From positions 62,001-126,000 of the forward strand of contig CAVUFS010000012.1 of the NCBI GenBank assembly GCA_963740675.1: a stretch of DNA of 64,000 nt, read 5' to 3'. The stretch's first letter is position 1. Every line of letters starts with the position of its first letter. The position numbers and the translations under genes were made by a program. Shown here piece by piece: positions 43,284-52,285 of the stretch. Below the pieces are notes generated by a model. That model saw only the letters and a list, made by a program, of their open reading frames with translations, ran no database searches and was not told the origin of the DNA. Source of the DNA: CAIKMD01 sp963740675 (GTDB lineage: Bacteria; Pseudomonadota; Alphaproteobacteria; ATCC43930; CGMCC-115725).

Positions 43284-43883
43284 TTAGCGCGGCGGCAAGC
43301 CTGGCTTGGTTCCTGGGTCGAGCTGCATGTCGAAAGCGGTGAGGATCGCGGCGGTCCCCGCGTAATTCGCCATCAGCGCGACGAGATCGACCAGCGCGCG
43401 GCGGCCGAATTGCTTCAAGGCCGCCGCATAGGTTGCCGAGCTTACCTTGCGTGCGCCGAACATCTCGCGGCCGAGCGCGATGATCGTCGCGTCGGCGGGA
43501 TCGACACCGGTCAGCGGCGCGCGATTGCGGATCACATCGATCAGCGCCGGCGCGATGCCTTCCTTCAGCGCTTCGGGCTCATGCGCCGCCCATTCGAATT
43601 GGCTGTCGCATTCGCGCGCCGTGGTGAGAATGGCGACCTCGCGCACGCGCCCGCTAAAGCCCGCCTCATAGCGCAGATAGTAATTCACCGGCCGCGCGTG
43701 CTTGGAATAGGTCGGCGAATGAAGCTGGATGCCGCTCGGGCCTCGCAACCCGCGGATCGCGCCATGCCCGCCTTTCACGATACGGTCGTAAGAGGCTTGC
43801 GCGTCGGGATCGAGTTCCGCACGCTTGGGCAGCGGCAGGCGGTTTCCCGATTCGGGATCGATGTCGCTCGGATAGTCGGTCAA
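43284..43883 (-). CDS. Carboxymuconolactone decarboxylase/AhpD-like protein
   Basis: A 199-residue protein of the carboxymuconolactone decarboxylase superfamily. The start is TTG 43883, chosen because GGGAGGA lies at the right distance and no ATG follows nearby. The domain core includes REVAILTTARECDSQFEWAA, where a Cys–xx–x–His-like motif is present only partly (ECDSQFEWAAH), so alkylhydroperoxidase activity is doubtful. It is 100 bp upstream of the ABC binding-protein gene in the same direction. Confidence 0.85.
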   Translation of the reverse strand: MTDYPSDIDPESGNRLPLPKRAELDPDAQASYDRIVKGGHGAIRGLRGPSGIQLHSPTYSKHARPVNYYLRYEAGFSGRVREVAILTTARECDSQFEWAAHEPEALKEGIAPALIDVIRNRAPLTGVDPADATIIALGREMFGARKVSSATYAAALKQFGRRALVDLVALMANYAGTAAILTAFDMQLDPGTKPGLPPR

Positions 43884-43955
43884 AATATCCTCCCTCTCTA
43901 TCGTTCCGAGCCGACTATAGCGGAAACGAATCACCCATTTGGACGTTCAGAAAAA

Positions 43956-44342
43956 ATGATTCGCAACTTCTCGGACCACGCCGCCAATGAGCGGACCTTT
44001 CTTGCCTGGATGCGCACCGGGCTCGCCGTCATCGCCTTCGGCTTCGTCATCGAGAAATTCAATGTCATGGTCGAAGCGATCGCCAATACCGCCTCGCCTG
44101 CTGCAGCGCAAAAACTCCTGATCGAGCGCCTTGCCGCGCCGCTCGGTCGCTATGACGGCATTGCGCTGATCCTGGTCGGCATGGCTCTCATCCTCATCGC
44201 CGGCATCCGTTATGCCCGCACGGCGAAGCTCATCGACCGAGAGGAGTTCGTGAGAACGGGCAGCGGTCGTGCCGAGATGATCCTCACCATCATCCTATCC
44301 GTACTCGCGAGCGGCTTCTGCCTCTTCGTGGCGTTCAGTTGA
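43956..44342 (+). CDS. YidH/DUF202 family membrane protein
   Basis: A 128-residue inner-membrane protein with three predicted helices. The family motif NERTFLAWMRTGLAVIAFGF lies at residues 11-30. Two further hydrophobic segments follow (GIALILVGMALILIAGI and MILTIILSVLASGFCLFVAF). Function of the family is unknown. It is divergent from the carboxymuconolactone-type gene and not in an evident operon. No ribosome binding site stands out (AGAAAAA only), so translation strength is uncertain. Confidence 0.88.
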   Translation: MIRNFSDHAANERTFLAWMRTGLAVIAFGFVIEKFNVMVEAIANTASPAAAQKLLIERLAAPLGRYDGIALILVGMALILIAGIRYARTAKLIDREEFVRTGSGRAEMILTIILSVLASGFCLFVAFS

Positions 44343-44490
44343 GTATGTTTTGGAGAATTGGCGAATAGACCTACTCGGTGATCCGCCGAGCGCGCTGTGG
44401 CTTAGCGCGGGGTGAAAGAACAATGGCTGAACAACGCGCTGTTGCTTTGTAGCTGCTGCTTTTTAAATGGAGCAGCCGTGCCGCGGCCTG

Positions 44491-44724
44491 TTACGCGGCG
44501 TGCGTCGTCGAAGCCGACGCTGCCGCGTAATCGGCGAGTTGGTTGAACTGAGCGGCGGTCGTCAGCAGATAAGCCCTGATCTGCGGATCGGGTGAATCAG
44601 CCGCGAGCGCGCGCAGTCGCGTCGCTCGCTCGCGATAATCCTGCGAGCTCGTGGGCTCGGGCGTGGCGCGCGCGGCGTCACCCCAAAATCCAAAGCTGGC
44701 GTTTTCATGGCGACCGTGCGGCAT
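44491..44724 (-). CDS. Small hypothetical protein (77 aa)
   Basis: From ATG 44724 the protein begins MPHGRHENASFGFWGDAARA and then forms a helical segment YRERATRLRALAADSPDPQI and a second helix ending DYAAASAS. The pattern of an Arg/Ala-rich helix pair occurs in short rhizobial proteins of unknown function, as I recall. No strong Shine-Dalgarno is visible. Nothing is recognised in the 148 bp between it and the DUF202 gene. Confidence 0.5.
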   Translation of the reverse strand: MPHGRHENASFGFWGDAARATPEPTSSQDYRERATRLRALAADSPDPQIRAYLLTTAAQFNQLADYAAASASTTHAA

Positions 44725-44813
44725 TCTTCCGTACCTACGACAGGTATCCGACAGAGCAACATGCGTACAACGCACGGCGCATCGTAGGGTTGCGCGCTTA
44801 GTTCAAAACTCTG

Positions 44814-45224
44814 TTATCCAGAGACCGCCGCAAGCGCGGCCTTGGCAACGATGACGTCCTCTTCGATCTTGGCGCCGCCCGCGGCAACGCCGCCGATCAC
44901 CTGCCCGCCGACCGTGATCGGAAAACCGCCGGGCACGTTGGTGAAATCGCCGTCCATGCGAATCTGCATGCTGAGCACGTTCTCTTCCGGCGCGTAGCCG
45001 GTGGGCAAACGCTGCGAGGCCGAGGTGATCGCTTTCTTGATCGTGGTGCGGCCCGAGAAGAAGCGCGCGCCATCCATCATCAGGAAACCGATGAGCTGAC
45101 CGCTCGCATCGACCACGGCGAGGCTGATCTTACAGCCGATCTCGTTGGCCTTGGCGACGCCGGCCGCGAGCATCTTCATGCTGGCTTCGTGGGTGATGCG
45201 ATGGGTCGCGACGAAATCTGTCAT
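44814..45224 (-). CDS. GlcG/HbpS-family heme-binding-like protein
   Basis: A 136-residue single-domain protein of the GlcG/HbpS (DUF336) family, found in glycolate-utilisation and heme-linked systems. Family elements include KISLAVVDASGQLIGFLMMD, NVPGGFPITVGGQVIGGVAAGG and the end EEDVIVAKAALAA. ATG 45224 has GGGAGGTAGAG upstream, fixing the start over a longer ORF. It is divergent from the NMT1-type binding-protein gene and may share its regulation. Confidence 0.9.
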   Translation of the reverse strand: MTDFVATHRITHEASMKMLAAGVAKANEIGCKISLAVVDASGQLIGFLMMDGARFFSGRTTIKKAITSASQRLPTGYAPEENVLSMQIRMDGDFTNVPGGFPITVGGQVIGGVAAGGAKIEEDVIVAKAALAAVSG

Positions 45225-45344
45225 ATCTCTACCTCCCGAAAATTCCGCCGATGCTAGCAACGCAGCGCGACTCTGGCCATGGCAACGTCGCGCTTGTATC
45301 GTGACGCGTCACAGAGAAGACGGTCGTCTATCGGGAGAAATGAC

Positions 45345-46304
45345 ATGAAGCGGTTGGTGGTGGGGACTCTTATGCTCGCGGCGGCAGCCTTGGCGAGCAG
45401 CGGCGCACAGGCTGCTGATCAGCTGACGGTCGGCAAGGCGTCGCCAACGTCTTCGCCGATGCTGCCGGTCGATGTCGGCGTCAAAAGCGGAATCTTCGCC
45501 AAGCACGGTCTCGACGTAACCATCCAGAATTTCGGTGGTGGCGGCAAGATGCATCAAGCGGCGGCCGCGGGCGCGATTGATATCGGCGTCGGCGCCGGAC
45601 CGGAGCTGGCACTCATCGCCAAAGGCTCGCCCGAGATCGCGATCGCCAACGTCGTCGCTCCCGCGACATTCCTCGGCGTCGCCGTGCCTGCCGATTCAAA
45701 AGCCAAGAGCCTCAAGGATCTGAAAGGTACCAAGATCGCCGTTTCGAGCAATGGCTCGTTCACCTTCTGGCTGGCGCAGCAATTGGCGAAGAAGGAAGGC
45801 TGGAGCGAGAAAGACATCACCATCGTCGCCAATGGCAGCGAGCCCGCGACCGTCGTCGCCGCGTTCCGTACCCATAATGTCGATGCCGACATAATCCCGA
45901 CGTCGTTGACTTTCCAGATGGAAGAAAAGCACGAGGGCAAGCTCCTCGCGCCGGTGTCGAGCTATATGGGGAATACCAGCGCCGGCACAATCTTCGCGAC
46001 GACCAAGCTGGTCCAATCCAATCCGGATGCGATCAAGCGCTTTCTCGCCGGCTGGTTCGAAACCATCGACTTCATGCACAAGAACAAGGCCGAGACGGTG
46101 AAGATCGGCATGGAAATGACCGGCTTCTCCGAGGCCGTGCAGACGAAGGAGTACGATCTCACCATCGGCATGTATAGCCTCGACGGCAAGTTCGACGCCG
46201 AGACGCTGAAGAACCTGCAGGAATTTTTCACCGATCTGAAGCTCGTCGATAGCCCGCCCGATATGTCGAAGCTCTACACCGAAGCTTACCTGCCGAAGAA
46301 GTAA
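45345..46304 (+). CDS. ABC transporter substrate-binding protein (NMT1/SsuA-like)
   Basis: A 319-residue periplasmic binding protein. The signal peptide is MKRLVVGTLMLAAAALASSG with AQA before the mature start. The fold is NMT1/SsuA-like: PMLPVDVGVKSGIFAKHGLD, AGAIDIGVGAGPELALIAKG, SLKDLKGTKIAVSSNGSFTF. Such proteins bind sulfonates, nitrate, taurine or thiamine precursors. ATG 45345 follows GGGAGAAATGAC. No cognate permease directly follows; the minus-strand ABC operon 2.4 kb away has its own binding protein. Confidence 0.9.
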   Translation: MKRLVVGTLMLAAAALASSGAQAADQLTVGKASPTSSPMLPVDVGVKSGIFAKHGLDVTIQNFGGGGKMHQAAAAGAIDIGVGAGPELALIAKGSPEIAIANVVAPATFLGVAVPADSKAKSLKDLKGTKIAVSSNGSFTFWLAQQLAKKEGWSEKDITIVANGSEPATVVAAFRTHNVDADIIPTSLTFQMEEKHEGKLLAPVSSYMGNTSAGTIFATTKLVQSNPDAIKRFLAGWFETIDFMHKNKAETVKIGMEMTGFSEAVQTKEYDLTIGMYSLDGKFDAETLKNLQEFFTDLKLVDSPPDMSKLYTEAYLPKK

Positions 46305-46314
46305 ACTTCTCTTA

Positions 46315-46394
46315 CGTCATTGCGAGGAGCGTAAGCGACAAAGCAATCCAGAATGCTTCAACGACTGGATTGCTTCGCTTCGCTCGCAATGACG
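46315..46394. repeat. REP-like inverted repeat element, copy 3
   Basis: Starts CGTCATTGCGAGGAGCG and ends CGCTCGCAATGACG, with inner AAGCAATCCAG and CTGGATTGCTTCG. It ends about 10 bases before the ribosome-binding region of the next gene. Confidence 0.9.
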
Positions 46395-46417
46395 AATAGG
46401 TGACTAAGGAGGCTCAT

Positions 46418-47536
46418 TTGTCGCGCCATGAACTTCCCAGCCGCATCGCCAGCTTCAGCCCCAACAAGCTGAAGCTTGGTCTTTTCGGCAGCAATTGCTC
46501 CGGCGGCCGCGCGGCGACGCGTGTATCCGAGCGTTGGTCGGCGAGTTGGGAAGACAATCTCAAGCTCGCACAGCTTGCCGACACGGCCGGCATGGATTTG
46601 ATGCTGCCGATCGGCCGTTGGCGCGGTTATGGCGGCGAGACCAATTTCGAAGGCTCGAGTTGGGAGACCGTCACCTGGGCTTGCGGCCTCCTTGCCCAGA
46701 CCCAGCGCCTCAACGTCTTCGGCACCGTGCATGCGCCGCTCGTCCATCCGGTCTACGCGGCCAAGCAGTTCGTCACCGCCGATCATATCGGCCGCGGCCG
46801 TTTCGGTCTCAACATCGTCTGCGGCTGGAACCAGGACGAGTTCGATATGTTCGGCGTGGGTCAGCGCACGCATGACGATCGCTACGAACACGGCGCCGAA
46901 TGGCTAGAGGCGATCAAGGCGATCTGGGAGAACGATGAGGATTTCGATTTCACCGGCCAGTTCTTCCAATTGAAGAACGTGCAGGCCAATCCCAAGCCTT
47001 ACGGCGCCACACGGCCGCTCGTCATGAATGCCGGCTCTTCGCCGGCCGGCCGCGCCTTCAGCGCCAAGGCTTGCGACGTGCTGTTCCGCCCGCTGCGCTC
47101 GCTCGAAGCGGGCGCGCAGGAAGTGAACGACACGATCGCGGCGGCGCGCGCGCATGGGCGCGAAATCGGCGTTTATGGCAATGGCTATGTCGTCTGCCGC
47201 AAGACGCGGCGCGAGGCAGAGGAATATCACCGCTACTACGCCGAAGAGATGGGCGATTGGGACGCGGTCGACCGGCTGATCAGCATCAACAAGATCCACT
47301 CGCAATCCTATTCGGCCGAATTCTTCAAAGCCTTCCGCATCCGCTTCGCCGCCGGTCATGGCGGCTTCCCGATGGTCGGCGACCCCGACGATGTCGCGAA
47401 TACGCTGGCGCAAATCAGCGCCGCCGGCTTTGCCGGCATGTGCTTCTCCTTCGTCAATTACCTCGACGAATTCCCCTTCTTCCGCGACGAAGTCTTGCCG
47501 CGGCTGGTGCGGCTGGGGCTGCGCGTACCCGCGTAG
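46418..47536 (+). CDS. LLM-class flavin-dependent monooxygenase (SsuD/SfnG-like)
   Basis: A 372-residue TIM-barrel enzyme of the bacterial luciferase-like group that uses reduced FMN and O2. Family elements include FVTADHIGRGRFGLNIVCGWN, DRYEHGAEWLEAIKAIWEND and NAGSSPAGRAFSAKACDVLF. Related SsuD and SfnG enzymes release sulfite from alkanesulfonates or dimethylsulfone; RutA attacks pyrimidines. The start TTG 46418 is chosen because AAGGAGG sits seven bases upstream; GTG 46400 is the alternative. The sigma-54 activator follows in the same direction. A separate flavin reductase was not seen. Confidence 0.88.
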   Translation: MSRHELPSRIASFSPNKLKLGLFGSNCSGGRAATRVSERWSASWEDNLKLAQLADTAGMDLMLPIGRWRGYGGETNFEGSSWETVTWACGLLAQTQRLNVFGTVHAPLVHPVYAAKQFVTADHIGRGRFGLNIVCGWNQDEFDMFGVGQRTHDDRYEHGAEWLEAIKAIWENDEDFDFTGQFFQLKNVQANPKPYGATRPLVMNAGSSPAGRAFSAKACDVLFRPLRSLEAGAQEVNDTIAAARAHGREIGVYGNGYVVCRKTRREAEEYHRYYAEEMGDWDAVDRLISINKIHSQSYSAEFFKAFRIRFAAGHGGFPMVGDPDDVANTLAQISAAGFAGMCFSFVNYLDEFPFFRDEVLPRLVRLGLRVPA

Positions 47537-47602
47537 CGCAAGACCTGCGTCCACCGCAGAGCGCTCCGCGTCAAAATTATACCTCAATCGTCTGTTATTT
47601 TG

Positions 47603-47608
47603 TATAAT
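47603..47608 (+). promoter_or_regulatory. Candidate -10 box of the sigma-54 activator gene
   Basis: TATAAT lies in an AT-rich leader 30 bases before ATG 47638. No good -35 element is visible at 16-18 bp, so this is a weak prediction. Confidence 0.25.
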
Positions 47609-47625
47609 ATTGACAGTGAAATTAT

Positions 47626-48762
47626 GTGAATAAGGTTATGTCTTCCCTACCCCGCTCGCCGCCGCCGGGTCAGTCCATCCTGACCATGGCGGCGCTCACT
47701 CAAGACCGTCATCGCCCGACGATCCGCGCCTCGGCACTGGTGTTCGAGGATCCGGCCTCACGCGAGCTCAAAGCGCATCTGGAGCGCGTCGCGCCGAGCA
47801 ACGCCAATATCCTCATCGTCGGCGAAACCGGCACCGGCAAAGAGCTGGTCGCGCGGTTCATCCACCAATCCAGCGCGCGGCGCGACGGGCCGTTCGTTGC
47901 CGTAAATTGCGGCACCTTTGTCGAGACGCTGGTCGAGGCGGAATTGTTCGGCCATGAGAAAGGCGCGTTCACCGGCGCCACCGCCAGCAAACCCGGCTGG
48001 TTCGAGGCCGCGAGTGGCGGCACGATCTTTCTCGACGAGATCGGCGATCTTGCCCCTGCCCTGCAAGTAAAGCTGCTGCGCGTCTTGCAAGAGCGCGAAG
48101 TCGTCCGTGTCGGCGCGCGCCAGCCGATTTCGATCGACGTGCGCGTCATCGCCGCGACCAATATCGATCTCGAACAGGCCGTGCGGCTCGGCCGGTTCCG
48201 CCAGGATTTGTTCTATCGCCTCAACGTGGCGCGCATCGATCTGCAGCCGCTGCGCGAGCGCCCGGGCGACATCCTGCCGCTGGCCGAACATTTCCTTGCC
48301 TCCTACGCCGCCGAGCAGACCCGGTCCGAGTTACGCTTCGGACATGAGGCGTCGCGCCAACTGCTCGCTTATTTCTGGCCCGGCAATATCCGCGAGCTTG
48401 AAAACGTCATTCATCATGCCGTGCTGGTCGCCCAAGGCGGAACGATCGCCGTCGCCGATCTGACCCTATCGCGTCATGGCAAGCGCACCGGCGATGTACC
48501 CGATCCTCAGGCCGACGCACTGGTCAGCGTCTTTCGCCGGCTTTTCGATCAAGATACGTCGTCACTCTACGATCAAGTGACGGAGAAGCTTGTCCGCACC
48601 GCCCTCGATCATTGCGAGGGCAATCAGGTGCAAACGGCGCGCCTCCTCGGGATCAGCCGCAACGTATTGCGTTCGCATCTGACGCGGATCGGCCTCATCG
48701 CCGCACGCACCAAGAAGATCGCCGAGGAACCGGACGCTCAACCGCCGAACAACGCCGGATAG
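47626..48762 (+). CDS. Sigma-54-dependent activator (SfnR-like, no receiver domain)
   Basis: A 378-residue bacterial enhancer-binding protein. It has only a short N-terminal stretch before the AAA+ domain: Walker A GETGTGKE at residues 66-73, the sigma-54 contact GAFTGA at 113-118, Walker B GGTIFLDEIGDL. A FIS-type HTH ends the protein (NQVQTARLLGISRNVLRSHL). This layout and the sequence resemble SfnR of dimethylsulfone/organosulfur metabolism. GTG 47626 is used; ATG 47638 is possible. The convergent ABC/flavoprotein operon starts with a sigma-54 promoter and is its likely target. A regulatory input domain is absent, so expression of the activator itself may be the control point. Confidence 0.9.
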   Translation: MNKVMSSLPRSPPPGQSILTMAALTQDRHRPTIRASALVFEDPASRELKAHLERVAPSNANILIVGETGTGKELVARFIHQSSARRDGPFVAVNCGTFVETLVEAELFGHEKGAFTGATASKPGWFEAASGGTIFLDEIGDLAPALQVKLLRVLQEREVVRVGARQPISIDVRVIAATNIDLEQAVRLGRFRQDLFYRLNVARIDLQPLRERPGDILPLAEHFLASYAAEQTRSELRFGHEASRQLLAYFWPGNIRELENVIHHAVLVAQGGTIAVADLTLSRHGKRTGDVPDPQADALVSVFRRLFDQDTSSLYDQVTEKLVRTALDHCEGNQVQTARLLGISRNVLRSHLTRIGLIAARTKKIAEEPDAQPPNNAG

Positions 48763-49565
48763 CGCACCGGATCTTCGCGAAAATCCTCCGCGAACGACGA
48801 GCCGGCATCGTCGTCCTTCATGAGCATGCGAACGATCCGCTCTTTCAGCCGCGCGAAACGTGGCGAGGCGCGATCGCGCGGATGCGGCCACTCGATCGGC
48901 AGGATGCCACGCACGCGGCCGGGGCTCGGCTCCATCACCACGATCTTGTCGCTGAGATAGACCGCTTCTTCGATGTCATGCGTCACCATCAACATGGTGA
49001 TGCCCTCGCGCCGCCAGAGGCTCAGCAATTGCTCCTGCATATAAGCGCGTGTCTGGGAATCGAGCGCGCCCAGCGGCTCGTCCATCAGCAGCACCTTGGG
49101 TTGGCTGACCAGGGCGCGCGCAATGGCGGCGCGCTGCGCCATGCCGCCGGAGAGCTGATGCGGATAGGCCCGCTCGAATCCGGCAAGCTGCACGCGCTTG
49201 AGCTGCTCGACGGCGATCCGTTTGCTCATCGCCGCCGGCGTTCCGCTGGCATCGAGGCCGAGCGCGACGTTTTGCTCGATCGTCAGCCATGGCAGCAGGC
49301 GCGCTTCCTGAAAGACGATGCTGCGATCCGCGCCGGGACCGGCCACGCGCTGGCCTTCGAGCAGGATGTCGCCCTGATAATCGGCATCGAGACCGATGAT
49401 CAGCCGCAACAAGGTCGACTTGCCGCAACCGGACGCACCGAGAATGGTGACGAACTCACCCGGCTCGACCGCAAAGGAGACGTCGTCCAGCGCGAGCAAC
49501 GTCGAATCATTCACGCAATAGCTCTTGCTGACGCCGCGGATCTCGAGCGAAAGATTGGAATGCAT
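48738..49565 (-). CDS. ABC transporter ATP-binding protein (SsuB/TauB type)
   Basis: A 275-residue ATPase energising import. Walker A GASGCGKST at about 43-51, signature HQLSGGMAQRAAIARALVSQ, Walker B VLLMDEPLGALDSQTR and the switch His in MVTHDIEEAVYL are all intact. It is the last gene of the minus-strand operon, 15 bp after the frameshifted permease. Its 3' end overlaps that of the sigma-54 activator by 25 bp (convergent). Confidence 0.94.
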   Translation of the reverse strand: MHSNLSLEIRGVSKSYCVNDSTLLALDDVSFAVEPGEFVTILGASGCGKSTLLRLIIGLDADYQGDILLEGQRVAGPGADRSIVFQEARLLPWLTIEQNVALGLDASGTPAAMSKRIAVEQLKRVQLAGFERAYPHQLSGGMAQRAAIARALVSQPKVLLMDEPLGALDSQTRAYMQEQLLSLWRREGITMLMVTHDIEEAVYLSDKIVVMEPSPGRVRGILPIEWPHPRDRASPRFARLKERIVRMLMKDDDAGSSFAEDFREDPVRYPALFGG

Positions 49566-49580
49566 CGCTTCCTCCTCTGG

Positions 49581-50358
49581 TCAAGGGCTGATACCGCGCC
49601 ACGACATGAGGCGCCGTAAGCCGATCGCGAAAGCCCGATTGAGCGCGTAGCCGACGAGTGCGAGCGTCAGCGCGCCGACGATGACGATATCCATGCGGAA
49701 TTGCTCGCGGCCCTCGGCGAGATAGATGCCAAGACCACGCCCGAAGCCCATCGCATATTCCGCACCGACCGTGCCGATCCACGCCCCGATCAGCGCCAAT
49801 TCAATGCCGACAGCGATCGCCGGCAGGCTGGCCGGCAGCAACACACGAAGCAGCCGCGTGCGACGCGAGAGCCGCAGTACCGAAGCGAGCTCACGATATT
49901 GTTGCGGCAAGTCGCGCAGACCTTGCAGCGTGTTGAGCGCCATCGGGAAGAAGGCCGAGAGCGCGATGAAGACGAGCTTCGCCACCTCGCCATTGCCGAA
50001 CCACGCGGTCAGCAACGGTATCCAGGCGAAGAGCGTGATCTGCCGCATCGCGTTGAAGGACAGGCCGAAGAGCCGATCGCCGAACCGCGACACGCCCATG
50101 ACAAAGCCGAGCACCGCGCCGAGGCTTGCGCCAATGGCGAAGCCCGCAAGCATGCGGCAGATGCTCGCCGCCAAAGCGGGCCACAAGCATGCGACCGTTG
50201 GGGTCGTCGAACGGCACGGCCAGGGCACGCTCCGGTGCGACCAGCAGGCGATTATCGACCCAGCCGCTGTGGCTCAGCGCGAACCACGCCACGATGAGCA
50301 GCGCCGGTACGACGAGACCGCGTCGAAGCGCCGGCGAGGACGATGCGATCGTTGTCAT
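49581..50358 (-). pseudogene. ABC transporter permease (SsuC/TauC type), frameshifted
   Basis: The ATG at 50358 overlaps the upstream permease stop as ATGA and opens MTTIASSSPALRRGLVVPAL to DDPNGRML. The next frame continues WPALAASICRMLAGFAIGAS, LFAWIPLLTAWFGNGEVAKL and the permease EAA-like loop ELASVLRLSRRTRLLRVLLP to 49581. Dropping one base near 50184 restores a normal permease of about 258 residues with six helices. As given, the second frame starts only at a weak internal ATG. If real, the importer would have one intact permease; an assembly error is an alternative. Confidence 0.85.
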
Positions 50359-51218
50359 ACCGGTCTCCAGCGCTGCAAGCGACGCTCGATATGCCGCAGT
50401 CCGCGGTCCATGAGAAAGCCGATCGCGCCGATGAGGATCATGCCGACGATTACGATGTCGATCTGGAACAGCGTGCGGCCCCAGGTCATCAGGTAGCCGA
50501 CCCCCGCCGTGTCAGCGAGCATCTCGACGACGACCATCGCGATCCAGGCATGGCTGAGCGCGAGGCGTATGCCGCTGAAAATGCTCGGCAGCGCGCCGGG
50601 TACGATCACGCGCAACAGCATCGTCTTTCGCCGCAAGCGGAAGGCTCGCGCCATCTCCAGATGCTGCGGCGACAGGTTGCGAATGCCCGCCGAGGTGTTG
50701 AGCGCAATCGGAATGAAGCAGGCCTTGGCGATGATGACGTAGTTGAGCGTCTCGCCCAGGCCGAAGATCAGCATCAGGAAAGGCAGCCAGCCGAGCGACG
50801 GCACTTGCGCAATCGCGCGGAGGCTCGGCCCGAGATATTGCTCGAGCCGCTCCGAGCGGCCGAGAGCGATGCCGATCGGAAGCCCGACCACGGTACCGAT
50901 GGCGAAACCAACGGTAATGCGCCGCAGGCTGATCGCGAGGCTGTCGAGAATGTCGCCGCCCGTGATGAGATCGACGAACGTCGCCGCGACCGTGGCGGGG
51001 GACGGCAGGATCTGTGGCGCAAGCCAGCCGGCGCTCGTCGCCACTTGCCAGAGCAGCAACAGGGCGAGCGGCAGGGACCAGGGCAGCGCGGCGTACGGCA
51101 GCGTCGCGAATGCCCCGCTGCGGCGGCGCGACCGCGCCGGGACCGGCCGCACGAGCGAGACCAGCGCCAGGCGCGGCACTGGTCCCGCGGCGGCGCTAAT
51201 TGGACGGGACCGCGCCAT
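50355..51218 (-). CDS. ABC transporter permease (SsuC/TauC type)
   Basis: A 287-residue inner-membrane permease with about six helices after a basic 35-residue N-terminus. Typical segments are LPSPATVAATFVDLITGGDI, SLRRITVGFAIGTVVGLPIG and the EAA loop EMARAFRLRRKTMLLRVIVP–GALPSIFSG. It overlaps the binding-protein gene by 23 bp upstream and the next permease by ATGA. With that second permease it would form a heterodimeric channel, since each looks about half of a normal pair. Confidence 0.92.
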   Translation of the reverse strand: MARSRPISAAAGPVPRLALVSLVRPVPARSRRRSGAFATLPYAALPWSLPLALLLLWQVATSAGWLAPQILPSPATVAATFVDLITGGDILDSLAISLRRITVGFAIGTVVGLPIGIALGRSERLEQYLGPSLRAIAQVPSLGWLPFLMLIFGLGETLNYVIIAKACFIPIALNTSAGIRNLSPQHLEMARAFRLRRKTMLLRVIVPGALPSIFSGIRLALSHAWIAMVVVEMLADTAGVGYLMTWGRTLFQIDIVIVGMILIGAIGFLMDRGLRHIERRLQRWRPV

Positions 51219-52263
51219 CTTTGCTCCGGGCCGGCCAATATTGCGCGAGATTCAGGCTTGCGAGCGCCGCATCCTGGTATTTGGTGTCGATCCACTGCGA
51301 GAGATCGACATCCTTGCGGATCAGCTTCTCATGCTTGGCGAAATCAATGCCGTCCTGATATTGCGCGCGGAAGAAATTATCGAGAAGAGGATCCAGCCGG
51401 TCGTGCAGTTTCTCGCCGGCATATTCGTCGCGCAATGCAGCGAGTGGCACGCCGGATTTCGCCCAGATCTGCAGCGCTTCCTCGCGGTTTTCCGGCTGCG
51501 ACACCCATTGCGCCGCTTTCACGAAGCCACGCACGATATGCTGCGTCGTCTCGGGATATTTCGCGGCAAACGCTTCCGTCACGACGAAAGAGCTTGGCCC
51601 CGTCGCGCGCGGATCGTCGTGCTGCGAGGTGTAGATAATGCGGACGAGCCCCTGGTCGCGCAGTTGCAACAGCGAAACCGTGCCGAACGACGCATCGGCA
51701 CTGCCGGCCGCGAGCGCGGCAAGCTGATCCGCCTGTTTCAGATCGAGGATCGTGACATCGTTCTCGCTGAGGCCATTGGCTTTCAGCGTCTCGAGCAGCG
51801 ACCAATGCAGAATGGTCGCTTTCTGGAGGGCGACACTGCGGCCTTTGAGGTCCTTGATGCTTTGGATCGGCAATCCCGTGCGCACGGCGGCATAGATATT
51901 CGTGCCGCCGCCCGAGAGAATAATCTTCGTCGACAAGCCGTTGGCGCGTGCGATGATGCTCGGCAGCGAGCCATATTGCGCGAAATCGAGCTGGCCGTTG
52001 GCAAGCGCTTCGTTGATCGCGGGACCGGTGCCAGTGAAATAATTCCAATCGAGCTTCGTTGTCTCACCGAGCTCTTCTTGCACGAAGCCCTTGATATGCG
52101 CGATCGAGATCAACTGAGTGCCGACCTGCTGGCCATAGCCCGAGCCGACCGCACCGAAATGAATGACTGCCGGCGCCGTCTCGGCCGCCGCGGCAGCGCG
52201 CCCGACACCGAGGGAAAACGCGAGCGCAAGAAGGGCGCTGCGTGCAACACCACGCTTAGACAT
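51196..52263 (-). CDS. ABC transporter substrate-binding protein (SsuA-like)
   Basis: A 355-residue periplasmic protein with signal peptide (MSKRGVARSALLALAFSLGV then GRAAAAA). The SsuA/NrtA-type fold shows EALANGQLDFAQYGSLPSII and LKGRSVALQKATILHWSLLE. The ligand is probably a sulfonate, sulfate ester or other small organic anion, inferred from its operon partners. It follows the ferredoxin gene by 22 bp and overlaps the permease gene. Confidence 0.92.
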   Translation of the reverse strand: MSKRGVARSALLALAFSLGVGRAAAAAETAPAVIHFGAVGSGYGQQVGTQLISIAHIKGFVQEELGETTKLDWNYFTGTGPAINEALANGQLDFAQYGSLPSIIARANGLSTKIILSGGGTNIYAAVRTGLPIQSIKDLKGRSVALQKATILHWSLLETLKANGLSENDVTILDLKQADQLAALAAGSADASFGTVSLLQLRDQGLVRIIYTSQHDDPRATGPSSFVVTEAFAAKYPETTQHIVRGFVKAAQWVSQPENREEALQIWAKSGVPLAALRDEYAGEKLHDRLDPLLDNFFRAQYQDGIDFAKHEKLIRKDVDLSQWIDTKYQDAALASLNLAQYWPARSKDGAVPSN

Positions 52264-52285
52264 GAATTTCTCCTGGCCGCGCCGC

